DNA of 38,359 nt, from assembly GCA_021108375.1 (NCBI GenBank), contig JAIORA010000021.1, positions 1-38,359 of the forward strand, written 5' to 3'. Position numbers and translations under genes: made by a program. The notes beneath the pieces were generated by a model. It made no database searches. It was not told where the DNA came from and saw nothing but the letters and a program-made list of their open reading frames with translations. Positions 7,965 to 15,299 of the stretch are shown piece after piece; within the stretch, counting starts at the first letter, position 1; each line of letters starts with the position of its first letter. Origin of the DNA: Anaerohalosphaeraceae bacterium. GTDB taxonomy: Bacteria > Planctomycetota > Phycisphaerae > Sedimentisphaerales > UBA12454.

Positions 7965-9001
7965 ATCGAATCCTCTCCGCTGGCCTTCGCTTCCAATCCC
8001 ATATCGGCAAACATACCAGCTTTATATTTATAATAGCCTAAAGAAGCGACCATAACAGCATTGTCGGTGCAGTATTTTCTCGGCGCAACGAGCAGCTTTC
8101 TGCCGGAAGCCTCTGCCATTTCTTCAAGAGCCTCTCGCAAAGCCGAGTTAGCGGCAACTCCCCCGCCGAGCAAAATAGTTTTAGCGCCAATTTTTTTCGC
8201 GGCCCTACTCGCCTTTTTCACCAGCACATCAATAACAGCGGCCTGAAACGAAGCGGCAATATCCGCTATTTCGTTTTCGCTCATAGAATTGACCCGGCTC
8301 GGTGCTTTCATATCATTGCCCTGACAGTAATACAACACAGCCGTCTTGAGACCGCTGAAAGAAAAGTCGAGCGAATCTTTTCCGAGCATCGACCGTGGAA
8401 ACTGAATTGCCTTTGGATTGCCATTGCATGCAGCTTTTTCAATGCTCGGCCCTCCGGGATAAGACAGTTTTAATATCGTTGCGACCTTATCGAACGCCTC
8501 TCCCGCAGCGTCATCAATAGTAGCGCCGAGCAGTTTCAAATCGAGACAGTTGCGGCAATCGTAAAGACTCGTGTGGCCTCCAGAAACAATCAGTGCTGCC
8601 GCAGGCAATTCAAGAGCATCGGCCTCGAGCATTGCCGACTGCAAATGCGCGTGAATGTGATTGACCGCAATTAACGGCTTTTCCCAAACCAACGACAGCG
8701 TTTTGGCTGCTGTCAGTCCCACTATCAAAGCAACCGAAAGCCCGGGGCGGTTTGCAACGGCGACCGCGTCGAGCTGCTCAGGCAAAATACTGGCGCGAGC
8801 GATGGCATCTTTCAAAACCGGATATATTTTTTCGATATGTGCGCGCGAGGCAAGCTCCGGAACGACTCCGCCGTATTTTTCGTGCAGTTTTATCTGCGAA
8901 GAAATAACGCTCGAGGAGACCTCTTTGCCATTGCAAACGACAGCGGCGGCGGTCTCATCGCAACTGGTCTCTATTCCAAGTATCCTGATTTCGTTGTCCA
9001 T
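7961..9001 (-). CDS. tsaD: tRNA N6-adenosine threonylcarbamoyltransferase
   Basis: 346 residues, the normal TsaD length. It carries GIETSCDETAAAVV at the N-terminus, the metal-binding H-x3-H (His115, His119 within NHIHAHL), SGGHTSLY, GEAFDKVA and LLGGGVAAN. It transfers the threonylcarbamoyl group, produced by the TsaC-type enzyme, to A37 of ANN-reading tRNAs; partners TsaB and TsaE are not in this window. No Shine-Dalgarno precedes the ATG. Instead a strong promoter ends 8 nt before it, implying a leaderless mRNA. It is the first gene of the tsaD-nnrD-aroF group, although the DUF362 gene lies only 50 nt upstream. Confidence 0.95.
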   Translation of the reverse strand: MDNEIRILGIETSCDETAAAVVCNGKEVSSSVISSQIKLHEKYGGVVPELASRAHIEKIYPVLKDAIARASILPEQLDAVAVANRPGLSVALIVGLTAAKTLSLVWEKPLIAVNHIHAHLQSAMLEADALELPAAALIVSGGHTSLYDCRNCLDLKLLGATIDDAAGEAFDKVATILKLSYPGGPSIEKAACNGNPKAIQFPRSMLGKDSLDFSFSGLKTAVLYYCQGNDMKAPSRVNSMSENEIADIAASFQAAVIDVLVKKASRAAKKIGAKTILLGGGVAANSALREALEEMAEASGRKLLVAPRKYCTDNAVMVASLGYYKYKAGMFADMGLEAKASGEDSI

Positions 9002-9009
9002 AACAAGAG

Positions 9010-9038
9010 ATGATAATACAGCAACGATGATATGTCAA
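9010..9038 (-). promoter_or_regulatory. Sigma-70 promoter of tsaD, predicted leaderless
   Basis: TTGACA (6/6), 17-bp spacer, TATCAT (5/6) read on the - strand. The -10 box ends 8 nt before the tsaD ATG, so transcription would start 1-2 nt before or at the start codon. Confidence 0.75.
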
Positions 9039-9050
9039 TTGATTGGTAAT

Positions 9051-9995
9051 TTATCTGTTGCGGGAAACGGTCTTCAGATATATCTGCCTACCAATGCTTT
9101 TTATAATTCTTGGCAGAGAAAACCGCAGCGGAATCTGCGGCGGAACATCGAAATCGGTTATCAGGCCACGAGTAAATCCGTTTCCAACAATTTCGACATC
9201 CGCAATGTTGCCGCATCCGAAACTCAACTTTTTAGCGGCTGAAACTATCGGCAAATCCGTAGAAGCCATACCTATTAATTCACAGCAAACAACCTCAGCG
9301 GCGATAGGGTCTGCCGAGGCAATGATTCGTCCAAGCCGGCGAGCAGTACCCCTGATTGGCCCGGGGCCCTGCATAACGGTAACAGCATCTATCAAGCTGA
9401 TTGCGGGAGCAAGCAGTTCGTAAATCTCTATCAACATTCTGCAAAACTCAAATGTGCTGCCGCCCTTTCTGAAATGCCAGATTGCCTTTGCCTTTCCACT
9501 GACACAGCCGAACATATTCTTGACGGCAATGGTCGCGACAATCTGCTGATGAGCCTTGAGCTTTGGTATGTTTATAATTTTGTCGGCCTCAAGAGCTACG
9601 GCACTTATGCCAACGGATAGTCCACTTTTGAGTTTTCTTTTTACCGGCCTATCCAGTTGCCGTAACGGGATGCCAAGTTTTTTGAGCGGCTCTGCCAACC
9701 CCATCGCAGAGGCACAACTTTGAACATCAGCCCAGGCGGGTGAATCGGCAACGAAAGGCTTTGCGCCGAAATCCAAAAGGATTTTTGCCATTTCTATAAT
9801 TACCGCAGGGTCGGTCTGGACGGCCTGGCTCGCCTGAGCAGGCGCTATCATATTAGGCTTGAGCAAAACCTTATCGCCTGGGCTGACAAACTTTCTCAGC
9901 CCGCCCAGAAAATCAAAACTTTTGAGCAACACGGCGCGCAGTGCCAGCGAATTGTAATCGGGGCATATATTAACCGTAACCTTTGACGCTGCCAT
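9051..9995 (-). CDS. DUF362 domain-containing protein
   Basis: 314 residues. It matches the DUF362 pattern: VLLKPNMIAP near 45, DSPAWADV, NIPKLKAHQQIVATIAVKNMFGCV near 165, IDAVTVMQGPGPIRG and the ADPIAAEVVCCELIGM segment. The family is common in anaerobes, often with an attached ferredoxin domain. No CxxCxxC cluster is seen here, so this is the ferredoxin-free form, and its reaction is not known to me. The ATG has AGGT 7 nt upstream, 13 nt after the lipoprotein stop, so the two form one unit. The C-terminus is basic (SLPRIIKSIGRQ). Confidence 0.85.
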   Translation of the reverse strand: MAASKVTVNICPDYNSLALRAVLLKSFDFLGGLRKFVSPGDKVLLKPNMIAPAQASQAVQTDPAVIIEMAKILLDFGAKPFVADSPAWADVQSCASAMGLAEPLKKLGIPLRQLDRPVKRKLKSGLSVGISAVALEADKIINIPKLKAHQQIVATIAVKNMFGCVSGKAKAIWHFRKGGSTFEFCRMLIEIYELLAPAISLIDAVTVMQGPGPIRGTARRLGRIIASADPIAAEVVCCELIGMASTDLPIVSAAKKLSFGCGNIADVEIVGNGFTRGLITDFDVPPQIPLRFSLPRIIKSIGRQIYLKTVSRNR

Positions 9996-10008
9996 TTATT
10001 TACCTGTG

Positions 10009-10785
10009 CTATTCAGAAATCAGTGTACACATAACCAACAGAAAACGCACGGCAGGGGCAGGGGCTGGCGATGAAAAAATTGTATTGGCAATCATTTTAT
10101 GCTTTTGCGGGCTTTGCCGCGAAGCCAGAATAAAAAACTGGCCCGGCTCCATACGCACACTGAAATCGAGCCATCCGAAATCAAAGTTCCGACGATTTAA
10201 ATCTCCCAAAACTCCCGACCTGTGCAACAGACTTACATTAATTTTACTCGCCCGCCGCAGGCCAATAAGTGCGACAGGCTCGATATGCAAAATAAAATCG
10301 CCCCTATCCAGACCAACCCCTGAAACAACGTCGCCGGCGGCTGCATAGTATATGGTTTGCGGTTCTTTAATCGAGCCGATAACAATCTTTTCTTTCAGCC
10401 CCTGCAAAATACGCAAACCTATTGTCTTAATCGCTATTGCGTCAGCCTTTGCAATATCTTTTTGCAGCATCGTCAGCATCGTCATATCGCCGGAGGCGGT
10501 TACCATCTCGTTTGCAGCCAGCGCTACGATACTGGCATACTTAAATTCCAGCTTGTCGAATTTGCTCAACCTTCGCAAAACTTTTGGCCACTGCTTTGGC
10601 TGTACCTGGAAAAGGTAAACTCCCAGTCCAACATTAACAGAATCGCTCCTCTCAAAGTTCTGCCTTGGCGTAAGCTGGCCGGCCTTGATGCCGAGGTCCA
10701 AAACATCAGCGCCTCTGCCGAAGCGTTCATTACAACCAACGAGCAAAAGCAATATCATAACGGGGATTAGAAAAAATGTTCTCAT
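10009..10785 (-). CDS. Predicted lipoprotein of unknown function
   Basis: 258 residues. The N-terminus MRTFFLIPVMILLLLVGC is a lipoprotein signal peptide with lipobox LVGC (Cys18), so the product should be anchored to a membrane facing the periplasm. The rest has no motif I recognise. Its central part is predicted mixed alpha/beta, with segments such as YLFQVQPKQWPKVLRRL, and it ends in a hydrophobic stretch (VRFLLVMCTL) that could be a beta strand or a second anchor. It has no Shine-Dalgarno, but a TTGACA promoter lies at the leaderless spacing. It precedes the DUF362 gene by 13 nt, and the pair may work together. Confidence 0.75.
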   Translation of the reverse strand: MRTFFLIPVMILLLLVGCNERFGRGADVLDLGIKAGQLTPRQNFERSDSVNVGLGVYLFQVQPKQWPKVLRRLSKFDKLEFKYASIVALAANEMVTASGDMTMLTMLQKDIAKADAIAIKTIGLRILQGLKEKIVIGSIKEPQTIYYAAAGDVVSGVGLDRGDFILHIEPVALIGLRRASKINVSLLHRSGVLGDLNRRNFDFGWLDFSVRMEPGQFFILASRQSPQKHKMIANTIFSSPAPAPAVRFLLVMCTLISE

Positions 10786-10793
10786 CAGAATCG

Positions 10794-10822
10794 ATGTTAA
10801 TGCCGCCGGGAGTGTTTGTCAA
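10794..10822 (-). promoter_or_regulatory. Promoter of the lipoprotein-DUF362 unit, predicted leaderless
   Basis: TTGACA (6/6), 17-bp spacer, TAACAT (4/6) on the - strand, ending exactly 8 nt before the ATG. This is the same geometry as at tsaD. Confidence 0.65.
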
Positions 10823-10844
10823 ACCTTTGCCGAATTGACCGAAA

Positions 10845-11201
10845 TTATAAATCCAGTTTTGGCCGAGCGCAAAACTCTAAAGCTATGTGTTTTTTGAGGG
10901 TGGGGCAAAATCTGTCTCTTTCCCGGCTCTGTTCAATTGCCCTGACCACACGGGCAAAGCCTGAAAATCTACCCCCAAATTCGAGATTATCATCGCTGGC
11001 TGGAATCTCCAGTTCAAGACTGAACAAGTCCCCTTCACTTGCCTCAGCGAGCTGGCTGCTTTGAAGGAGAACCCCGCCGGGAGCGATATTAACAGCCTCA
11101 GCTCTGAGCAGGCCGCAACTTTCAGCGCCGACCTTCTGGCAGAAAACCTCCAATTTCAAAGGCAGTCGCCGATGTCTCCTTCTTTCCTTCTCCTCATTCA
11201 T
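10845..11201 (-). CDS. PilZ domain protein
   Basis: 118 residues, a single PilZ domain. It has the RRHRR basic motif (the RxxxR c-di-GMP contact) at residues 8-12 and, after a gap, VNIAPGGVLLQS in place of the usual (D/N)xSxxGhxh. The Ala in the place of Ser is a departure from the consensus, so ligand binding is plausible but not assured. PilZ proteins transmit cyclic-di-GMP signals to motility, adhesion or polysaccharide machinery. AGGGA lies just upstream of the ATG. It is transcribed in the same direction as the lipoprotein gene, 59 nt before it, but that gene appears to have its own promoter. Confidence 0.8.
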   Translation of the reverse strand: MNEEKERRRHRRLPLKLEVFCQKVGAESCGLLRAEAVNIAPGGVLLQSSQLAEASEGDLFSLELEIPASDDNLEFGGRFSGFARVVRAIEQSRERDRFCPTLKKHIALEFCARPKLDL

Positions 11202-11350
11202 AGCTTCCCTGCATTGACTGAAATGACAGCAACCTATCCGGCCGCTCCCGCGGCTCGGCTACTAAGCGAGACTTCGTAGAGATAATTAGCCACTAAAACA
11301 CTAAGTTTTTTAGACACAGATTTCACTGATTTTAAAAAAATAAAAAAAAT

Positions 11351-11376
11351 GGATACCCGCTTTCGCGGGTATGACA
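11351..11376 (+). repeat. ATGACA-tailed hairpin, stem type A
   Basis: Identical to 105-130, including the following AAGTC; the tail continues as TTGTGCGAACGG, which is shared with the copy ending at 20520. Confidence 0.85.
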
Positions 11377-11407
11377 AAGTCTTGTGCGAACGGTTAATTT
11401 AAAAATG

Positions 11408-11453
11408 AGATTTCTCCGCTCCACTCGCTTCACTCATTCCGGTCGAAATGACA
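11408..11453 (+). repeat. ATGACA-tailed hairpin, expanded type C
   Basis: Arms ATTTC/GAAAT kept, loop replaced by a CTCGCTTCACTC-type segment, tail GACA kept. Confidence 0.7.
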
Positions 11454-11819
11454 ACGACCGAGATTGCCACGCTGTGCTGGCAACGATAGTATAAGAGTCG
11501 CAAAAGATATGCCAAACGCGGCCAAACACAACGTCCCTATATTAACTTTTTTAAGCCTTTATTGTCGAACAGCTTAACATAGATGTCAACTCGTTCGGCA
11601 TTTGAGCGAATCCGTTTGCCGAGTGAATGTTTAAAAACCGCAACAATCTCTAAGCTCCAAAGCCGAAAATCACTACCATAAACCGGCTGGCTCATAGGGG
11701 ACAGCCCGCCTTTTTTGTCGCATAACGCCATTTTAAATAAGCAGTTAAACACAAAAAGTCGTATTTCGCAACCCGCAAACAGGCCTGCTTTAATGTTTAT
11801 TTTTTACAACATAAGCCTA

Positions 11820-11849
11820 TTGACAACCCACCGCCAATTTGGCTATAAT
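11820..11849 (+). promoter_or_regulatory. Full-consensus sigma-70 promoter of the histidine kinase, predicted leaderless
   Basis: TTGACA (6/6), 18-bp spacer, TATAAT (6/6). The -10 box ends 8 nt before the ATG at 11858, so the transcript should begin with at most one or two bases before the start codon. Confidence 0.85.
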
Positions 11850-11857
11850 GAATCCAT

Positions 11858-12961
11858 ATGCGAGATTCGGAAAAACAGAAATTTCAAAATGCCTGCCAGA
11901 AGAAAACTTCAGACTACCTAAATCTCCACGCTGATATTATCGAATCCCTGCCTCTGGGCATCGTTGTTTTCGACAAAAGCCTTAAAATCCTCGCGTCAAA
12001 CAGCCTGGCAAGGCAATTGATAGATGTCGAGGCCACCATTGATGAGTCCCTGGCAAAAGGTAGTAATCAGAAAATCTGGGGGGATTGGGGGAAAACGCTA
12101 AAAAAATCCATAAGCACCGACAAGCCTTGCCGCTTCGACAGCGTTGCATACGCCTCCGGCGAAAACGAAAGACTCCTGCAAATTACAGTGTCGCCTTTAT
12201 ACAACAATGACTCCCGCAAAATTGTAGGCGGAATCGCGGCGTTTGAAAACATAACCGAAAAAACCAATATCCAAAAACATCTGGCCACCACGGAAAGGCT
12301 TGCCGCTCTGGGCAAACTCGCCAGCAAAGTCGCCCACGAATTGAACAATCCCATAGACGGAATGATGCGGTATCTGAACCTTGCCAAAAGAGCTATCAAC
12401 CAGCGTGATTTTGAAAAGCCAATCGACTACCTTGAGCATACCCAGCAGGGCCTGGAACGAATGACGCACATAATTGCTGAACTGCTCGAATTCTCCAAAA
12501 ACAAAACTTCCTCTTTCGGCAGCAATCATCTCGATGAAATTATTGATGAGGCGAAAAGAACGCTTCAGCATCAGGCCGATATCTGCGAAGTTGACATAAT
12601 CTGCGATTATCCCCGGCCACTGCCGCTGATTAAAAGTACCGCAATGTTCCAGGTTTTTATTAACCTCATCAAAAATTCCATTAACGTTATGCCCGATGGC
12701 GGAACGGTAACAATTTCCTGCAAAGTTTTGCCGGAAAAGATTATTTTAATCAAAATACGCGATAGCGGGCCGGGCTTTGCGCCGGAAAACAGCGACGCGA
12801 TTTTTGAACCGTTTTTTACAACAAAGCCGTACGGCAAAGGCACGGGACTTGGGCTGGCAGTGTGCAAAGATATAATCGAAAAGTACGGCGGGAAAATAAT
12901 CGCGGAAAATCTGCCGGGCAGCGGATGTGTTTTCACTATACATCTGCCCATAAACGAATAA
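11858..12961 (+). CDS. Soluble PAS-domain sensor histidine kinase (NtrB-like)
   Basis: 367 residues with no membrane segment. A PAS domain covers about residues 25-135 (IIESLPLGIVVFD...). The HisKA domain follows with the phospho-acceptor His160 in KVAHELNNPIDGMMRY. The HATPase domain has N-box NLIKNSINVMPDGG, G1 IRDSGPGFAP and G2 GKGTGLGLAVCKDII. A cytoplasmic kinase of this type senses an internal signal and phosphorylates the response regulator encoded 15 nt downstream. There is no ribosome site; the promoter geometry predicts a leaderless message, and no alternative in-frame start is near. Confidence 0.92.
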   Translation: MRDSEKQKFQNACQKKTSDYLNLHADIIESLPLGIVVFDKSLKILASNSLARQLIDVEATIDESLAKGSNQKIWGDWGKTLKKSISTDKPCRFDSVAYASGENERLLQITVSPLYNNDSRKIVGGIAAFENITEKTNIQKHLATTERLAALGKLASKVAHELNNPIDGMMRYLNLAKRAINQRDFEKPIDYLEHTQQGLERMTHIIAELLEFSKNKTSSFGSNHLDEIIDEAKRTLQHQADICEVDIICDYPRPLPLIKSTAMFQVFINLIKNSINVMPDGGTVTISCKVLPEKIILIKIRDSGPGFAPENSDAIFEPFFTTKPYGKGTGLGLAVCKDIIEKYGGKIIAENLPGSGCVFTIHLPINE

Positions 12962-12976
12962 CTCCGAAAGGCAAAT

Positions 12977-14362
12977 ATGGCTTACCCTGAGATACTTATT
13001 GTTGACGACGACAAGATAATACTCGATTCGCTCTGCGAGTTTTTAAGGCTTGAAGGCTGTAGCGTTACAGGAGCCGATTCATTTAAATCGGCGGTGAAGC
13101 AGCTTGAGAAAAATGATTTCGCGCTCGTTATTTCCGATATAAATCTGCCCGACAACAGCGGACTGGAATTGCTGGAACTTATACGAAAAAGATATTCCAA
13201 AACGGTAGCAATAATGATTACCGGTTACGGCACAATCGAAAATGCTGTCGAGGCGATAAAAATCGGCGCTTATGACTATCTCACGAAACCGATAATTGAC
13301 GACGAACTCCGGCTTGCAATCGAAAGAGCGCTCAAGCAGCATAAACTGATAAGCGAAAACGTCAGTCTCCGCAGCCAACTCGAAGATAAATACAGTCTCG
13401 AAAAAATCATCAGCCAGGACTACAAGATGGCCAGGATATTCGACCTTGTCGAATCAGTCGCAGACAGCAAGACGACAATTATGATGACAGGGCCGAGCGG
13501 AACGGGCAAATCAATGATTGCAAGAGCGATTCACTATCTCTCCGGCAAAAAGAACAAGCCGTTCATCGAAGTAAGCTGCGGAGCGCTGCCGGAAACGCTA
13601 CTTGAAAGCGAACTGTTCGGGCATATCAAAGGCTCGTTCACCGGCGCGGTGAACAATAAGGAAGGTAAATTTCTTGCCGCTGATGGCGGTACGATTTTTC
13701 TCGACGAAATTTCCAGCGCCTCCCCGGCATTGCAGGTAAAACTCCTGCGAGTACTCCAGGAACGCCAGTTCGAGCCGGTCGGAAGCAACAAAACAATAAC
13801 GGTTGATACCAGAGTGATACTGGCATCGAATAAGGATTTGCTCGACGAGGTAAAGCACGGGCGATTCAGGGAAGACCTTTACTACCGCATAAACGTAATA
13901 TCGATTAACCTGCCGGTACTAAGTGAAAGGCCCGGCGACATCCCGCTGCTGGCAGAGGCTTTTATGCGAAACTTTTCAGCCAGCCACCGCAGAATTAAAA
14001 AAGGTCTTTCGCAACAGGCCCTTGCCTCGCTGCAAAGTTATAACTGGCCCGGCAATATCAGGGAGCTTGAAAACGTAATGGAACGTGCCGTCCTGCTCAG
14101 CAAAACAGAATATATAACCGCTGAAGATTTGCCCGCGAATATAACCACGTTCAGCTCGCCGGGAGCGGAAAAACAAAACGCAGAGATAAGTTTGAAAGAT
14201 GCGCTTAAAAAACCCGAAAGGGAAATCATCCGAAACGTTCTGCTGGCCAACAGTTGGAACAGGCTGCTAACGGCCAAGGCACTGGATATTAACCGCACTA
14301 CGCTTTATAAAAAGATGAAAAAGCTCGGCCTTGAAAAGGAAGCCCGCCACCTGGGTTTTTAG
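12977..14362 (+). CDS. Sigma-54-dependent response regulator (NtrC family)
   Basis: 461 residues. The receiver domain has the acidic pocket D10-D12, phospho-acceptor Asp54, Thr82 and Lys104. The AAA+ domain has Walker A GPSGTGKS (172-179), the sigma-54 contact loop GSFTGA (219-224, in place of GAFTGA) and Walker B IFLDE. A Fis-type helix-turn-helix is at the end (AKALDINRTTLYKKMKKLGL). It should activate sigma-54 RNA polymerase from a distance when phosphorylated by the upstream kinase. GAAAGG lies 6 nt before the ATG. The targets cannot be read from the neighbours. The stop codon lies in a TAGAGCA motif shared with mscS. Confidence 0.94.
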   Translation: MAYPEILIVDDDKIILDSLCEFLRLEGCSVTGADSFKSAVKQLEKNDFALVISDINLPDNSGLELLELIRKRYSKTVAIMITGYGTIENAVEAIKIGAYDYLTKPIIDDELRLAIERALKQHKLISENVSLRSQLEDKYSLEKIISQDYKMARIFDLVESVADSKTTIMMTGPSGTGKSMIARAIHYLSGKKNKPFIEVSCGALPETLLESELFGHIKGSFTGAVNNKEGKFLAADGGTIFLDEISSASPALQVKLLRVLQERQFEPVGSNKTITVDTRVILASNKDLLDEVKHGRFREDLYYRINVISINLPVLSERPGDIPLLAEAFMRNFSASHRRIKKGLSQQALASLQSYNWPGNIRELENVMERAVLLSKTEYITAEDLPANITTFSSPGAEKQNAEISLKDALKKPEREIIRNVLLANSWNRLLTAKALDINRTTLYKKMKKLGLEKEARHLGF

Positions 14363-14483
14363 AGCAATTCAAGAAAATCTGCGTTAATTCGTATCAAAAA
14401 AACATTCCGGCCGCTTACGCGGCTCGGCTTCTAAAGCGATGGGAAAGCGACAAACCATTCGCAAACAAAAGACCCAAAATGCT
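14363..14483. repeat. Short repeat-containing gap between regulator and purQ
   Basis: Contains the CGGCCGCTTACGCGGCTCGG module (about 14407-14430) and a GCGATGGGAAAG...ATTCGCAA segment (about 14435-14465) similar to 3970-4000. The two flanking genes converge here. No T-tract terminator is evident. Confidence 0.65.
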
Positions 14484-15272
14484 TTAGAGGAGGTTTTTCT
14501 CCGCATACCTAACCGCATTTTCGAAAATCATTCTGCCGTCAGCTCTGGCCTTGTCTTCCAGCCGAGACCAATGCGGATGCTGTGTGAACCGCACGAATCT
14601 TTCCGGATGGGGCATAAGCCCAAGAACTCTGCCGGTAGTATCGCACAGGGCGGCAATCGAATCTGTCGAGCCGTTAGGGTTGACCGGAAAGCCTCCGAAA
14701 TTACCCTGCTCATCGACATACCGAAACGCAACGCGACCATCGGCTTTTAATTTATTGAGTACCCCTGAATTTTTGAATACTACTTTGCCCTCGCCGTGAG
14801 CTATCGGCAGATAGATTCTCGTATCCGGGTTAATGAAAACGCATTTTTCACTTGAAGGCTCAAGCCATATCCATCTGTCCTCAAACTTGCCGCTGTCATT
14901 ATCGGTAATCGTTATCATCTGCTCATCGCAAACGTCATCGACCCTGCCGAGAATACCAGTCTTAACAAGCACCTGAAAACCATTGCAGATGCCGAGTATT
15001 AATTTACCGCCGGCAATGAAATCTCTCATTCTGTCGGAAAGATGGTGGGTAACCTGGTTGGCCAGGATTTTGCCCGCCGCCACATCATCGCCATAACTAA
15101 AGCCACCCGGAAAAACCATTATGTGGAAATCTTCCAGCATCTCCGGTCTTTCGATTACCCTGTTTATATGAACCCTCTGCGCCAACGCCCCTGCCAACCC
15201 AAAGGCGTGCTCGGTTTCCATATCGCAATTAATTCCTGCTGCGCGTAATACTAAAACTTTTACCTGTGCCAT
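14484..15272 (-). CDS. purQ: Phosphoribosylformylglycinamidine synthase, glutaminase subunit
   Basis: 262 residues. A class I glutamine amidotransferase: VLVLRAAGINCDMETEHAF at the N-terminus, the PGGFSYGDDVAAG oxyanion region, the nucleophile Cys96 in LGICNGFQVL, and the catalytic His/Glu in LMPHPERFVR near the C-terminus. It supplies ammonia from glutamine to PurL for the fourth step of purine synthesis. It begins 27 nt after the purL stop on the same strand, so it is the last gene of tyrA-purL-purQ. At 262 residues it is somewhat longer than the roughly 225-residue Bacillus type, in keeping with forms that accompany a large PurL. Confidence 0.95.
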   Translation of the reverse strand: MAQVKVLVLRAAGINCDMETEHAFGLAGALAQRVHINRVIERPEMLEDFHIMVFPGGFSYGDDVAAGKILANQVTHHLSDRMRDFIAGGKLILGICNGFQVLVKTGILGRVDDVCDEQMITITDNDSGKFEDRWIWLEPSSEKCVFINPDTRIYLPIAHGEGKVVFKNSGVLNKLKADGRVAFRYVDEQGNFGGFPVNPNGSTDSIAALCDTTGRVLGLMPHPERFVRFTQHPHWSRLEDKARADGRMIFENAVRYAEKNLL

Positions 15273-15299
15273 AGCCTAATTATTTTCTTTTAATGTTTT

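Larger units (their letters stand above)
11202..11535. repeat. Repeat mosaic between PilZ gene and histidine kinase
   Basis: Modules seen: a CGGCCGCTCCCGCGGCTCGG segment (about 11238-11270), a short CACTAAAACACTAAG/ACACAGATTT stretch, a type A ATGACA hairpin (11351-11376), an enlarged type C hairpin (11408-11453) and a degenerate TTGCCA/TGGCAA hairpin (11464-11483). The remaining bases to 11819 show no convincing gene. A 71-codon frame on the - strand (11537-11752) starts with GTG and lacks a ribosome site. Confidence 0.8.

Noticed and set aside
11537..11752. 71-codon frame on the - strand between the PilZ gene and the histidine kinase
   Set aside because: It has a GTG start, no ribosome site, no recognisable family, and lies next to repeat modules. 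A short real gene cannot be excluded, but nothing supports it.
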